Assembly (NCBI GenBank): GCA_025267735.1
Contig: CM046297.1
Coordinates: forward strand, 26,128,011-26,192,010
Length of the DNA stretch: 64,000 bases
Source: Mactra quadrangularis
Lineage: Eukaryota > Mollusca > Bivalvia > Venerida > Mactridae
Direction: 5' to 3'
Part shown: positions 34,010 to 45,512 of the stretch, piece after piece
Layout: each line of letters starts with the position of its first letter
Numbering within the stretch: position 1 is the stretch's first letter
Notes under the pieces: model-generated
The model's database searches: none
What the model was told of the DNA's origin: nothing
The model's input: only the letters and a program-made list of their open reading frames with translations
Program-made: the position numbers and the translations under genes

Positions 34010-35530
34010 TCAGCACTCTGAGCAAATCTAGTTTACATATGACTTGATTGACAGTGCTATCCAACATCACCTTAACTCCTCTCAATAGGGGAATCCTTCT
34101 TGTTTACATCTGTAAAGAAATGTTTTATTCCATCATTATTATAGCACAATGCTGTGTGAAAACCTTACGTAATTGTGACTTAATTGACCATGTTTTTGAA
34201 ATAATTCAAGATAATTGTGTTTGAATTCCCGAGAAAAATGTCTTTAAAGTTTTTCACACAGAGGAATCTTGGGTAATTTAAGACTACTGAAAGACATTAC
34301 TGTGGATCAATTTTCTGTAAACATATATTGGTGAAAGTACTTTCTCTGTGATTGTGTTTCTTTTAATGGTGTTTTTAACGATATAGTGTTTCAGTACCAC
34401 TGTACTGTGAACTATATAGGGTATACAAAACTCTTAGGGGTTGCTAACTTAAGGTCTTACCATTGCTAATGTTACTTACTGTAATGCACAATGGAAGTTC
34501 CTTGGTGCTGTGTGGGGCCCATCAGGGCTGTAACCCTTATGGGTTCCAAATGATAAATAGATAGATTTATTTGTGATGCTTTTTACATAACATACAATAT
34601 TTAACAATAAAAGACAAACAAGAATATGATATAAAATATCACAGTACAGATGCATAGAAATATGTTGAGTAAAATGCATGATATAAGTAGAAGTATTTAT
34701 TCTATCCTGTATTACTGGCAAATACTACTGCTTAGTGTATTAACAAGATTTGACTCCGCCCATTCACATGCTTATCAATATAAGTAAATACCTGCCACTG
34801 ACACTGAAAAAAGATGCATCATTTGATTGACGGAACTACTTTTATTGCCTAGAAATATACTGCGTAATAAATCAGAAACACATGTATCGCTCAGCAGGTT
34901 AAACTGGTCAGGCATTTGAATCGTCAATAGTTTTCGACTTGTGGTATAACTTAAGCCTTTCGGCAAAATCGCGGAAAGTCTAAAAATCCTCAAAAAATTA
35001 CATAATTGTGCAATTATACCCTGGAGGTCTTTATAGCAGCACTTGCACTTTAAACAATAAGTTAAGATGACCTAGTACAGGTACAAGTCTATATATAATG
35101 TAAATGGGTTTACAAAAAGCTTCGTTGACCCATGGATATATATTAATTATAACAAATATTTTCTCTATATATATGGATCACATGTTATTCTTACTGATGA
35201 TAATGATAATTAACGTACAAGTAAATGGTGCGCACTGACCTTCCGATCTAATTATTTCCAATTAACCTAGCAGTAATTGGTTTTCATTAACATGTATATA
35301 AACAATACCTATCACTTTGTATTGTTCTTGGAAACCTAAAAGAATTCATGAAGGTCAACTGACCAGTTTGATTTCGTACTGACTTATTTGCACTTTGAAT
35401 TATGAAGTCTTTACAGAAGACTGTTGTTTCTCAAGCCTTCTAGAGAAGCCCAAAAAATAGAATATATTATTTTCTAAATTGCTATACTTATGGTTAACAC
35501 AAAAAAGTTGATTTTTTTCTTTTTTATATT
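34010..35530. other. Non-coding DNA, no gene seen
   Basis: Minus-strand ORFs of 72 and 81 codons (34775-34993, 34476-34721) have no recognisable domain. No repeat limits were seen. Confidence 0.5.
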
Positions 35531-35532
35531 GC

Positions 35533-35601
35533 GGGTTTGTGGAAAACGGTTGTAACTCAATATAAGAAAAGAGCGAGTTACGGCCATTTTGTGCTAACCC
35601 C
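35533..35601. repeat. ~68-bp hairpin repeat M, copy 3
   Basis: 'GAAAACGGTTGTAACTCAAT' faces 'GCGAGTTACGGCCATTTTGT' as inverted arms. It is closest, in opposite orientation, to the copy at 36444. Confidence 0.65.
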
Positions 35602-35664
35602 CTTCCCCCGATATGTAGCTAGATATGTAGTTTTGCCCAAACCCATCAGTATAATGCATGTAAA

Positions 35665-36063
35665 CAATCTGTGTAAACACATATCCAGTAGACCACGGTC
35701 GTACTGGATCTGTACTTTTTCCCTTTGAGGTCACATCGAGATGAACTTTGTGTCGACCAATCAATGCGTAGCTTTCATCTAGACGAAAACACTATTAATC
35801 ACATTTTGATTTCGTAATTTCTATTTTTAGACCAAGTTTTGCTTGCTAATTTAACCGCGGTAATATTCACAGGCTGCGATTGGGCGGCTCATTTCAAATT
35901 TCGTGACGTAGACGATGTAAACAAGTTACGTATCATAACAATTTCGTCATGAATATTATGATGAGAAAAGGTCACCTGAACGTGACCTTCGTTTGGAAAA
36001 GGCCAGATCTACATTAGCGAGTATGCGAGCGGTAAAATTGTAGATCGGGTTTTAATCAGATTG
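35665..36063 (+). mobile_element. Mutator-like non-autonomous element K, copy 2 (intact)
   Basis: 399 bp, with ends CAATCTG and CAGATTG and a perfect 9-bp target duplication GCATGTAAA at 35656-35664 and 36064-36072. It matches copy 1 throughout, including 'GATGAACTTTGTGTCGACC' and 'GTGACGTAGACGATG', with only point differences. It provides the empty site (35828/35829) for the 934-bp insertion in copy 1. No transposase. Confidence 0.85.
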
Positions 36064-36443
36064 GCATGTAAATGAAATATTTTATAATGGTACATCGACT
36101 TAGCATTTTAAAAGCCTAATATATCATAGGCACCTATCATCAAAGGTCTTAGGACTGATTTTTGTTATAGACCGCATTATATGGTATTGCTAAATTACCA
36201 TAAATTTTTTTCATAATTCGTTACCATGAAGCTTTATTATTGTAAAAATGTTGAATTGAGTTACTTCAGTTTTCCACTAACCTTACAAGTAGGTACCTAG
36301 ATAGGTCGTTTTAGCATCGGATCATCTCATGGCTAACTGTATATAACAATTAACGCCAAATTGATTCAATAAGCATGAGGTATAAGTTGTTTTGTTTAGA
36401 GAGTATGACATTTAACTCATAGAACTCTGGAAGAGTTAATTGT

Positions 36444-36511
36444 GGTTTAGCGCAAAACGGTCTGAACTCACTCTTTTCTTATATTGAGTTACGATCATTC
36501 TCCGCTGAACC
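36444..36511. repeat. ~68-bp hairpin repeat M, copy 4
   Basis: 'GGTTTAGCGCAAAACGGTC' faces '...TCTCCGCTGAACC'. Internal 'ACTCACTCTTTTCTTATATT' pairs with copy 3 in inverse orientation. Confidence 0.65.
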
Positions 36512-36514
36512 TGC

Positions 36515-37125
36515 AGTTTGTGTATTAATGCTCAGGTAATATACAGGTTGGTTTGATCTTGTCCGGAGATAAAGAATAAACTTACATACTTTGTGTTTTG
36601 TATACATGGCATTTACAATAAGAGATCTTGCTGGGTTGCCTCTGAAAATTTTCAGAATGTATTGTATAAGATATAGAAACAGTTTTCATGAAAAAATTTC
36701 ATCTGCAATAGATATTCGGTTCAGCAAACTTGATTTTTTACTGGACCAAAATTAATAAAAGTTAACCGAACCAAAAAAAATCTAAGCAAAATGTCAACAT
36801 ATGCAGTCCATTTAATAATTAAAACACTAAAGTACTTTAAATAATCTGTATTTTGGTATAAGGTGTATTTTATTTTGAGAAGGGCAGTTTGATCTGCATG
36901 TTTTGCGATTCATCAACCACAGTTACAGACTCCCTCTTGTACAAATCGCCATTTCTGCCCATGTATCTTTTATAGCCATTATCATTTGATCTAAGATTTT
37001 ATGACAAGGGTAAGATAGGTCAGACATACAGAACACCTGTAGTCAGGAATCTATGGAATCCATGTTACATGCTAACTTATTTGGACATGGCTGTCATACC
37101 ATCTACCATTGCTAGGTCAGGTTAC
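36515..37125. other. Non-coding DNA, no gene seen
   Basis: AT-rich. A weak inverted pair (CGGTTCAGCAAAC and GTTAACCGAACC) lies near 36718-36772. Confidence 0.45.
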
Positions 37126-37310
37126 TTTTCTACTGCAAGTTTGTTTAGAAGTATGTTGGTCAGTTTTGGCGTCTTGTTTTGATCTGCAAAGTTTCTTACA
37201 CATGTTTGTCTATCTCAGCTTTTTGTTTTGATCTGCAAGGTTGTCTTAAGAAATGTTGGCCAGTCTTGGCTTCTAGTTTTGTACTGCAAGTTTATAAGTT
37301 GGCTGCAGGC
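37125..37310 (+). repeat. Degenerate ~65-bp tandem repeat
   Basis: 'TCTTGTTTTGATCTGCAAAG', 'TTTTGTTTTGATCTGCAAGG' and 'TTCTAGTTTTGTACTGCAAG' mark three units. 'ATGTTGGTCAGTTTTGG' and 'ATGTTGGCCAGTCTTGG' also recur. Confidence 0.6.
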
Positions 37311-37314
37311 TATT

Positions 37315-38270
37315 AAACTATGTTATTAAAGTCTTATGGTAATATAATTGTATATAATTGTGATGCAGGATGATTTGCTTTGAAAATTGGTTTAGCTGTG
37401 AAAATGCATCTGCATGAAACTTTGACTATATTCATTGACATTAATTGTAGCTATGATAAAATTTAAACACATATTAAGTTGAAAGTCAATTGATCTTCAA
37501 AATTCTCCTTTTCTTAGTAACTCATTGTTTTAAAGTAATAAAAATTACCCAATGGAAGTGTTTATATGTTTTTGTTCATTTGCTGGAAATGGCTTAGCTT
37601 ATAAGTAAATACCCAGAGGGGAAAATACTGGTAACAAAAAAGTTGTAATTTCCAACTACGTACCTTACATATCCTATTGAATTCTCAGAATATCTTTATT
37701 TTATGATGCTTTCGTAAGCTGATACGAGGAAATTTTCTCGGAAATTGGTTTTTGCTTAATTTGTTTGTGGTTGATCTTGTTTGGTGACGAAACAATCAGA
37801 TTTCTTTCTCATAGACCTCAATAGAAGATTGAATTGAGAGAAATTTCGGCAGAGAGGAATCAAGGAATATCTTGTCCCATTGTTTGGTAATAATACAAAA
37901 ACTAGGGATAAATATCACAAAGCTAGGGATATAGAAACAAGGAGGTGTCAATGCTCTTCTTGCGATACAGACAATGGCTTTTTGTTAACACTGAGAGAAA
38001 AATTGTGTAAATATAATTACCGCTCCCTGTCATCTAGTGTGTCAATAAAGTGTTGATCATTTTGCCTACTTTTATACAATAGCTTGTCCCTGTATCATTT
38101 TCTGAGGCTTCAGATAAATGTCCACAGCTTTTTAGAGAGAAACAATTGCTTATGTCCTAGAATTTGAGCAAAAAAAATATATTTACTTGTCCCCTTGTAT
38201 TTTAAAAGGAACCATATTAGTTTGTGCCAAAGTGTGTGAAATAAATAACTTATCCCAATTTTTACAGCTT
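37315..38270. other. Non-coding DNA, no gene seen
   Basis: AT-rich; nothing supported. Confidence 0.5.
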
Positions 38271-38274
38271 AATT

Positions 38275-38513
38275 TATAGTTTGGCGAAACACAGGCGGGC
38301 GAGTGAGTGGGCGGGCGTCCGGTGAAGTTATAACACTTGTTTTAAACTTTTCAATTTAACATATATTTCTGCCATTTATGGTCAGATCTTTATGAAACTT
38401 CATACAATGATAACATACCACATGAGGAACAGAATTAGAAGGTAACCACAACTCTACCTGACTTTATTATGGATTAAATCCGCCTTTAATGTGGTTTCCA
38501 CATTACATTGTTT
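38275..38513 (+). mobile_element. Pearl/Helitron-like element family 1, copy 1
   Basis: It starts TTATAGTTTGGCGAAAC, then a GGGCGAGTGGGC-type tract. One core unit follows with 'TTCTGCCATTTATGGTCAG' and 'AACTCTACCTGACTTTA'. The 3' hairpin is AATGTGG...CCACATT. The final bases are CATTGTTT rather than CTTGTT, so the very end is diverged. Confidence 0.75.
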
Positions 38514-38519
38514 AGCTCT

Positions 38520-39040
38520 TAAACTGTTTTTAGGCTAGATATACATTGTATATGCAAATATATCATAATGTTGTATTTGTTTTCCATGGAACTATTTTCA
38601 TAGTGGTTTTATAAAGCCGATGAAATGGACGACTAACAAAATCTCAGATAAGACAAAGTCAGATAAGCTAAGAACTGGTTCCCAGAGTTTTGAGATAATG
38701 AAATAATTGACATATAAGTCCAATTAACTTAGTTCTAAGCAGTAATCTATAGATTTGTATACTCTCAAGAATGTATGAACTAATTTACAGGTAAGAATAA
38801 CTATATTGGCTTGAGTAATTATAACCTTCATAATAAAAACATTTGATGGCAGTCTTGAGTCATATTTGTGCTTTTCCATGATTTTTGTTATAGAATGGTG
38901 TATGAGTGCATACAGTGCTTTGATTTTTGTCTTAGACTGATAGTTTATGAAAGTTATAATTTAACCGAAAAGAATGATGGGATATATATTTGAGAAATGC
39001 TGGAATGTATGAAATTACTAAAGTGTAGTTTCATTAGGTA
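38520..39040. other. Non-coding DNA, no gene seen
   Basis: AT-rich; nothing supported. Confidence 0.5.
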
Positions 39041-39049
39041 CCCTGTTAT

Positions 39050-39285
39050 TGCCCACCAGGATTTCAAATATAGTGTGTCCAAGCGTGTAAGGGTTCGAAC
39101 CCCATCTGAAAAGGTTATGTCCTTCCATGAAAATTTGACAATTATATCAATTTTACTCCATTAATAAGGTATATGGAGAAGTTTCCTGCCTTGTGGAAGG
39201 GTAGGTTAGTACTGATTATGGACAATTGTCCTGAAAACCTAGGTTAGGTGTGCTGGGCTCTGTAAAATAAAACGAAACTTGTATG
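39050..39285 (+). mobile_element. SINE-1 copy, decayed head
   Basis: The A-box region is lost. The B box GGTTCGAACCCC remains, followed by a body with 'TTGACAATTATATCAATTTT', 'GTTTCCTGCCTTGTGGAAGG' and 'AACCTAGGTTAGGTGTGCTG'. Confidence 0.75.
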
Positions 39286-39289
39286 ATTC

Positions 39290-40310
39290 TCAAATGAGCT
39301 TTACTTTATGCAGTAAGCTGAACCAACATGGAGCTTGAAAATTCTTGTTTATGCAGTAAGCTGTACCAAATTTAACAGTAAGCCGTAACCTATATCTGCT
39401 TCACAGCAGTAAACAGTACCAGTATTTTTTGTTTTATAAGACTATAAGACTGTATACTATGTAGATATAATGTTTTTGATGAGTCTGTTAACTCTGTAAA
39501 AACTAATGTTCCTGGAAATTATAACTGACAACATGGGGATACCATACTGGCAGGAATGTCCCTTTTATGGGTTTAAAATTAAGAAATATGTAGGAATTTT
39601 GAAATTTACTGACGGTTTAGCTAGTATAGGGAGATGGGAATGTAAGACAAAGGGTTTTTGATGTAGCAATTTTTACAAAATTTATTTTTACCATTTTTCT
39701 TATAAAAATTTGAAAAGAACCATATATAATTGATTCAGTCAAAAAAATAAGCATTTTTGACCCTCTGTTGAGTTCTACTTTAAACAGTGTCGAAAAAGTA
39801 ATAAATTATCATTGGTCAGCATTGACCAACAATGAATTCTTGAGAAGGAAATCATATTGCAGCTAAAAAGTTTTAAAATTTTGGGCAGATTTTGTCTCCT
39901 CTGTTTCGTGTTTTGGATAAGATTTTGTACAAAATGCATGTCTTATTATTTCGTTTTCAAGCTTAGCATGGGTTCTAGGGTCTTAATGGACCCTTACTGT
40001 TTTTTGTAGACTATAAAATATGATGATGATATTTGTAAAAAGGTAAAGGTATATACATACATGAATACAGTGTTCTTCAGAAGTCCTTGCATGAAAAAAC
40101 GTTTTAGAATAAGCTGGTTCAGATTTACCCATGAAAAAAAAACTAAGGATCGTCTGTGTGAATTTCAAGAAAAATCAGGATCTATCGACATAATTATGAT
40201 TCGCACTTGTTTTCAAGACTTAGATTGAAGTAAAAGAAAAATAAGTACCCCCAAGAATCAAAATGATAACAGCGCTTCAAAGTCTTAAATCCTTAATAGG
40301 TGGGATAATA
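39290..40310. other. Non-coding DNA, no gene seen
   Basis: AT-rich. It includes short repeated words ('GCAGTAAGCTG') near 39310-39365. Confidence 0.5.
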
Positions 40311-40317
40311 GTGGTAG

Positions 40318-40618
40318 CAGTTAAACCCCGGTCGGTAGTGCAATTCAATTTGCAGGTAGGGCCACTGGATTTTGAATCTTGTGTCCCGAAGGAGGTACAT
40401 AATTATATGGGAGGTAATTTAAATGACCCTTCCTTGAAAATTTGACATTTATGTTAATTTTCCTCCATTTATTAGGTACTATGCGTGGAGCAAATTTCGG
40501 CCTTGTGAAAGGGTAGGTGAATACTGGTTATAGACAAGAGTCCAGGAAAGCTAGGTTATGTGTGCTGGACAATGGAAAATAACCTGAATTCTTTTGACAT
40601 GGGTTAAACCAAAACATT
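40318..40618 (+). mobile_element. SINE-1 copy, rearranged head
   Basis: 'GATTTTGAATCTTGTGTCCC' and 'GAAGGAGGTAC' match the SINE-1 head, but the B box is disrupted. The body words 'TTTTCCTCCATTTATTAGG' and 'GTCCAGGAAAGCTAGGTTA' are well preserved. A 60-codon ORF at 40263-40445 overlaps it and is not a gene. Confidence 0.7.
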
Positions 40619-40623
40619 TGTCA

Positions 40624-41574
40624 ATGAACTTTTTGAGAGCACTGTACATGCAGGAATCTATACTAGTCTTTAATGATCAGTTTTTGTTGCTCATGAACTT
40701 TTGAAGGGCACTATACATGCAGGAATCTATACTAGTCTTTAATGATCAGTTTTTGTTGCTCATGAACTTTTGAAGGGCACTATACATGCAGGAATCTATA
40801 CTAGTCTTTAATGATCAGTTTTTGTTGCTCATGAACTTTTGAAGGGCACTATACATGCAGGAATCTATACTAGTCTTTAATGATCAGTTTTTGTTGCTCA
40901 TGAACTTTTGAAGGGCACTATACATGCAGGAATCTATACTAGTCTTTAATGATCAGTTTTTGTTGCTCATGAACTTTTGAAGGGCACTATACATGCAGGA
41001 ATCTATACTAGTCTTTAATGATCAGTTTTTGTTGCTCATGAACTTTTGAAGGGCACTATACATGCAGGAATCTATACTAGTCTTTAATGATCAGTTTTTG
41101 TTGCTCATGAACTTTTGAAGGGCACTATACATGCAGGAATCTATACTAGTCTTTAATGATCAGTTTTTGTTGCTCATGAACTTTTGAAGGGCACTATACA
41201 TGCAGGAATCTATACTAGTCTTTAATGATCAGTTTTTGTTGCTCATGAACTTTTGAAGGGCACTATACATGCAGGAATCTATACTAGTCTTTAATGATCA
41301 GTTTTTGTTGCTCATGAACTTTTGAAGGGCACTATACATGCAGGAATCTATACTAGTCTTTAATGATCAGTTTTTGTTGTTCATGAACTTTTGAAGGGCA
41401 CTATACATGCAGGAATCTATACTAGTCTTTAATGATCAGTTTTTGTTGCTCATGAACTTTTGAAGGGCACTATACATGCAGGAATCTATACTAGTCTTTA
41501 ATGATCAGTTTTTGATGTGTATGACTTTTTGGAGGGCACTGTATATGCAGGAATTCATACTAGTCTTTAATGAT
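40624..41574 (+). repeat. 69-bp satellite array, 13 full units plus a partial
   Basis: Units begin with ATGAACTTTTGAAGGGCAC at 40624, 40693, 40762 and every 69 bp to 41452, with a diverged partial unit at 41521. Internal units are essentially identical; I noticed one C-to-T change near 41380. The first and last units are more diverged, as expected for an array homogenised from the inside. Sixty-nine is divisible by three, but every frame of the unit contains a stop, so it does not encode protein. The unit contains a word like the right end of the Tc1/mariner-type MITE at 33297-33666. Confidence 0.97.
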
Positions 41575-41579
41575 GAAGA

Positions 41580-43050
41580 GTCCTCAGGTATTTGGTACAT
41601 AGTAAATGTATAATAATGATGTTAGTATGAAATAGTATAGGAATAATGATTCCTTGGGTTATGTATTGGAAATCAGGAGAGAGTTCCATCAGTTCTCAGA
41701 TCATACAGTACTTTGATGTAGATTTAGTACTCTATAGTGAAGAGCTGAGTAAAAGAAGGTAAAAATGTGACATCGGAAAAAAATCCGTACTGTGGGAACT
41801 ATTACTTTGTTCAGAATGGGAGTAGAGTAGAGAGAGGAAATGTGAAAAAATGTGAAAAATTATTATAGTGCATTTTATTAAGTGTGATTTAATTATTGAA
41901 TATTGGATATTGGAGCATTATGGATTGATTGGAGCTGATTGATTGATTTATTATTTGAAGGATTTGGATGTTTTTTATTGGATAGTTATTGTTGGTAAAA
42001 AATGAAGTAAGGAGAAATTGATCTTTTGGAGTGAAATATTTTTATTGGAAAAAATAGGAATTTTTTAACTATGATAAATTATGGTCTTGGCTTATCATGT
42101 ATATTGTTGTTTTAACTTTTTAGTTTAAATAATTTCAGTTTATGAACACAACTTTGAGATAATTTAATAGAACTATTTATGATGAATATAATTCAAATGC
42201 TTTGTAATAAGTTCATAATTCAGGAACTAATAGATTTGATAATATTTTGTTTTTTGAAAAAAAGCAATTTAATAACAGTAGTTATAGGGCTAAATGCAAG
42301 CATGAGGCTAATTTACAGTATAGACGATGACCTATCATAACTGTGGAGTCCTTTTAACTTTTCTGAACAGAATGGAACTTAATATTCTTTAATTGATAAT
42401 ATATAATATAAGCTCATAATATACCAACACATTTTAAATAATATTAAAACTTAGTTGCTATACTTTTTTTAAAAAAAAAACTATTATTTTTGTTATTCTT
42501 TTGTTAACTAAATTCATAAAATTATTTTATAATTCTTTAATTTTATTCATTCTTGTGGGCAAGTAAATTTCAATTAATGAAATGTAACTGCTAGAGATAA
42601 TTTAAAATTTGAAGATGAAAGCAAAATTACACCTTATGTTAGAAACATGGTGGCATATATACGTACATTGTATAGCGTTAACTAAGTTATGAGTGATTAT
42701 GGGTAATAAAACTGTTTTATATATAAATTTAAATGTATTATAATAACTATTTTATTTAAGTCAGTTAAAGGCTTTAACTGACTGATATTTTTCACGCTAA
42801 AATCCAAACATAGATTGTTTTGTGATAAACTGATGCATAAATTTCTAAATGTACAAAACTTCATAGGTTTCACATTCTAATGACAACAAAGACATTTTGT
42901 AGAAAAATGCTTCTGCAGTTTAATGCACACAGTTGATGATGATTTATAAATAAAATAAAGCTGAATAGAAATTTGTGAATGCTTATTAATTGTGTCCCTT
43001 TGGCCATCTTTAATGATAAAAAGTTTTTTTCCTTATAAAATATACTCTTG
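41580..43050. other. Very AT-rich non-coding DNA
   Basis: Long A/T-rich stretch with GATTGATT-type words near 41920-41950 and homopolymers near 42464-42480. No gene or element seen. Confidence 0.55.
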
Positions 43051-43065
43051 TTTAAATGTTTATGA

Positions 43066-43271
43066 ACCTGGGTCGATAGCGCAGTTGGTAGCACGCCGGG
43101 ATTTTGAATCTCGTGCCCGAGGGGGTGCAGGTTCGAATCCCACCTGGGGTGGAAGGGTAGTTGAGTACTGGTTATAGACAATGGTCCAGGTGAGCTAGGT
43201 TAGGTGCGCTGGACGCCGTAAAATGATCTACAATTGTGTTGACACGGCATTAACTCCAATAGATAAATAAA
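43066..43271 (+). mobile_element. SINE-1 copy with internal deletion and perfect 14-bp target duplication
   Basis: The best-preserved head: 'GGTCGATAGCGCAGTTGG' and B box GGTTCGAATCCC. About 80 bp of the body between the head and 'GGAAGGGTAGTTGAGTACTG' are missing relative to other copies. The tail 'GACACGGCATTAACTCC' is present. TTAAATGTTTATGA lies at 43052-43065 and 43272-43285. The perfect duplication implies a relatively recent insertion of an already deleted master, or a later deletion. Confidence 0.9.
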
Positions 43272-43298
43272 TTAAATGTTTATGATGTTGAATTAGAT

Positions 43299-43523
43299 AC
43301 GGAGCCCCTAAAGTGACATTTTGAAATACTTTTTTATTTTCACAACTATTTCGTTTAAACGTAATATTATTTCGTTATTTGAAATAATATTATTTCATTT
43401 TTCGAAATAATTATTTCGTTTTTTGAAATATTTATTTCATTTTTTTAAAATAACTATTACGTTTGAACGAAATAGTTGTGAAAATAAAAAAAGTATTTCA
43501 AAATGTCACTTTTGGGGCTCCGT
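43299..43523. mobile_element. hAT-type palindromic MITE, 225 bp
   Basis: Arms start ACGGAGCCCCTAAAGTGAC and match inversely at the other end (...TTTTGGGGCTCCGT). The pairing extends inward over 60 bp through 'TTTCACAACTATTTCG'. The centre is a series of GAAATAATTATTTCG words. The flanks are AATTAGAT (43291-43298) and AATTAGAG (43524-43531), a 7/8 match to an 8-bp target duplication. Confidence 0.8.
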
Positions 43524-43534
43524 AATTAGAGAAT

Positions 43535-44830
43535 ACAGAATATATTTTAGGTATAACAATCATATACTGTTTCAATATATGCCTTTTGAAATGATTTTTA
43601 TCAATATACTAATAACTTTGTTCTCAAAGCAATATATCATTTAGATTTAGATGTATACACTCCAAAAATAAAAAAAATGGGTCGGATCAAATGAACCTAG
43701 TATATTTCATCATATAATGTTATAATCGTTTTTTGTTGTGCTAAAAATATTCAAGTCTTAATTATTCTTGGCATGGCTGATGAAAAATTTGTTTAATGAA
43801 ATTTATGATTACTTATAATGCCAGGGATCTTGACTGGCTGACATTCACTGATAAATTTAAAACAATGCCTTGCTCTTTAAAATTGATGGATTTATTTTGC
43901 CCTTACAATGAACTTGCTTATTAGTTAAGCATGCACAAGAGAATACAATATAGCAAATTTGCATTTAAGTGAAATTTAAGTAGGTGAACATTTTTACGAG
44001 GTAGTATGATTTGAATTATTTAACAATAAGCACTTGATGTTAACGTAACTTGATATATATGCAGGGACTGCATTTTTTACTATGTAATTTTGGATGGCGT
44101 TGGGGCAAAAATGTTGCATAGATTTTAAATCTTTGGTTGAAGTTAGTTCAGTTTTGCATAGTTTGAATCCATTGTTCCGTGGAGAAAGGTTGAATTTCCG
44201 TCTTAATGAAAACTGTTAATTAAAGATTTTACTTAATCCCTTGATTTTCTTTCATGAATGCAGAACCAAGATGTAGTTGGATGACTGTGAAATAAGGGCC
44301 ACATTGTGACCCTTAGACTATCCCCTTCTGTTGGTGGGACTTAAATATATGACTTGAATTAAAGGGACATGCATTTGGATGGTAAACTTGAGTTTAAAAG
44401 CTTATGATTGTGGACTTTAATGTTACTGTAATATACTAAGCTTGAAATGGAATAGACGTAAATGAAAAAAAGGAAACTTGAAAGTTTGAAAAATGTGCAT
44501 AAAGAAAACTTTGAATGAAATAGAACAAAATATGTGTTTAAAATGTTTAAACTGAACCTTTATTATTACCTAAATGAATGAGACTGAAAACATGTGGAAA
44601 ATAGAATATTTGAATAAAATTTCAACATTTTATAAAAATTTGAAAAAAAGTTAGAATTTCTATTTTAAACAACTAAGGAAATGGAAATGTAGTGGGATGT
44701 TGTTGGACATGATTAAAATGATGGTTAATATAAAAGAAAGACAAGAAATTATATAAAATCTGGTGTTAAAACATCAGTGTTACATTACTGCCATGATGGA
44801 TGTAGAAGTCTATATACAGGTATTTGTTAC
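43535..44830. other. Non-coding DNA, no gene seen
   Basis: AT-rich; nothing supported. Confidence 0.5.
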
Positions 44831-44834
44831 TTTT

Positions 44835-45113
44835 TATACCCTCGCTTCGAAGAAGAGGGGGGTATACTGTTTTACCCTTGTCCGTGCGTGCGTCCGTCCG
44901 TCCATCAGTCCGTCCGTTACAAAATTTCCGTCGCAGTTTTCTCAGCAACTATATCATGCAGCAGCCTAATACTTTGCATATTGCTTCATCCCATAGTCCC
45001 ATGTGGTGTAAAACGATTTCATGCTCCTTGCTCATCTACTTCCTGTTTGTCACATATTTTTAGATTTGGGCGAGGGTATCACTAGTGAGCATTAGCTCAC
45101 AGATTTACTTGTT
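44835..45113 (+). mobile_element. Pearl/Helitron-like element family 2, copy 2
   Basis: It is closely matched to 26301-26571 along its whole length, from the hairpin TATACCCTCG...GGGGGGTATA to the end ACTTGTT. The tetramer tract (GTGCGTCCGTCC...) differs in length, accounting for most of the 8-bp size difference. Overlapping ORFs of 60-102 codons on both strands are by-products. Confidence 0.8.
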
Positions 45114-45512
45114 ATCTTAGATTTGTTGTTTGGTTGGGTTTCACACCATGTAGCAACACATTGTGTAGGTTATATAAGGTGGGTCAATCAACCTACTCAC
45201 TGTTTCTGGAAAGACCAAATCTTTGGACTTAGCTGTTAACTTAGCATATACTTCATTAGTGTTACTTATTATCTTAGATTTTTTACTTTATTCTTGTCAA
45301 ACATAAAGAGGTGGGAGTTGTATGATGTAAGCTCCCATGGCCACAGGTTGAATGGATGACCAGTCAGGGGGGGGGGACCCCTTTCTGGCCACACCTGCTC
45401 CAATCACCTTTAGAAAAAAATGGATCATTCCAACTATGTTATGAATCATACATGATAGTGCCACATAATACTCATTCTTCAAGATGTCATAGACAAACTG
45501 TTTTATCTTATA

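Noticed and set aside
40624..41574. CRISPR-like array
   Set aside because: Units are contiguous identical 69-mers with no unique spacers, in eukaryotic-type DNA. It is a plain satellite.
40624..41574. Repeat protein encoded by the 69-bp (23-codon) unit
   Set aside because: I checked all six frames of the unit. Each contains a stop codon, so no continuous repeat protein is possible.
43073..43150. Functional tRNA gene at the SINE-1 head
   Set aside because: The A and B boxes are good, but the rest continues into the conserved SINE body with a tail and target duplication, and the acceptor stem does not appear to pair. The same holds for the heads at 21175, 28602, 32119 and 50331.
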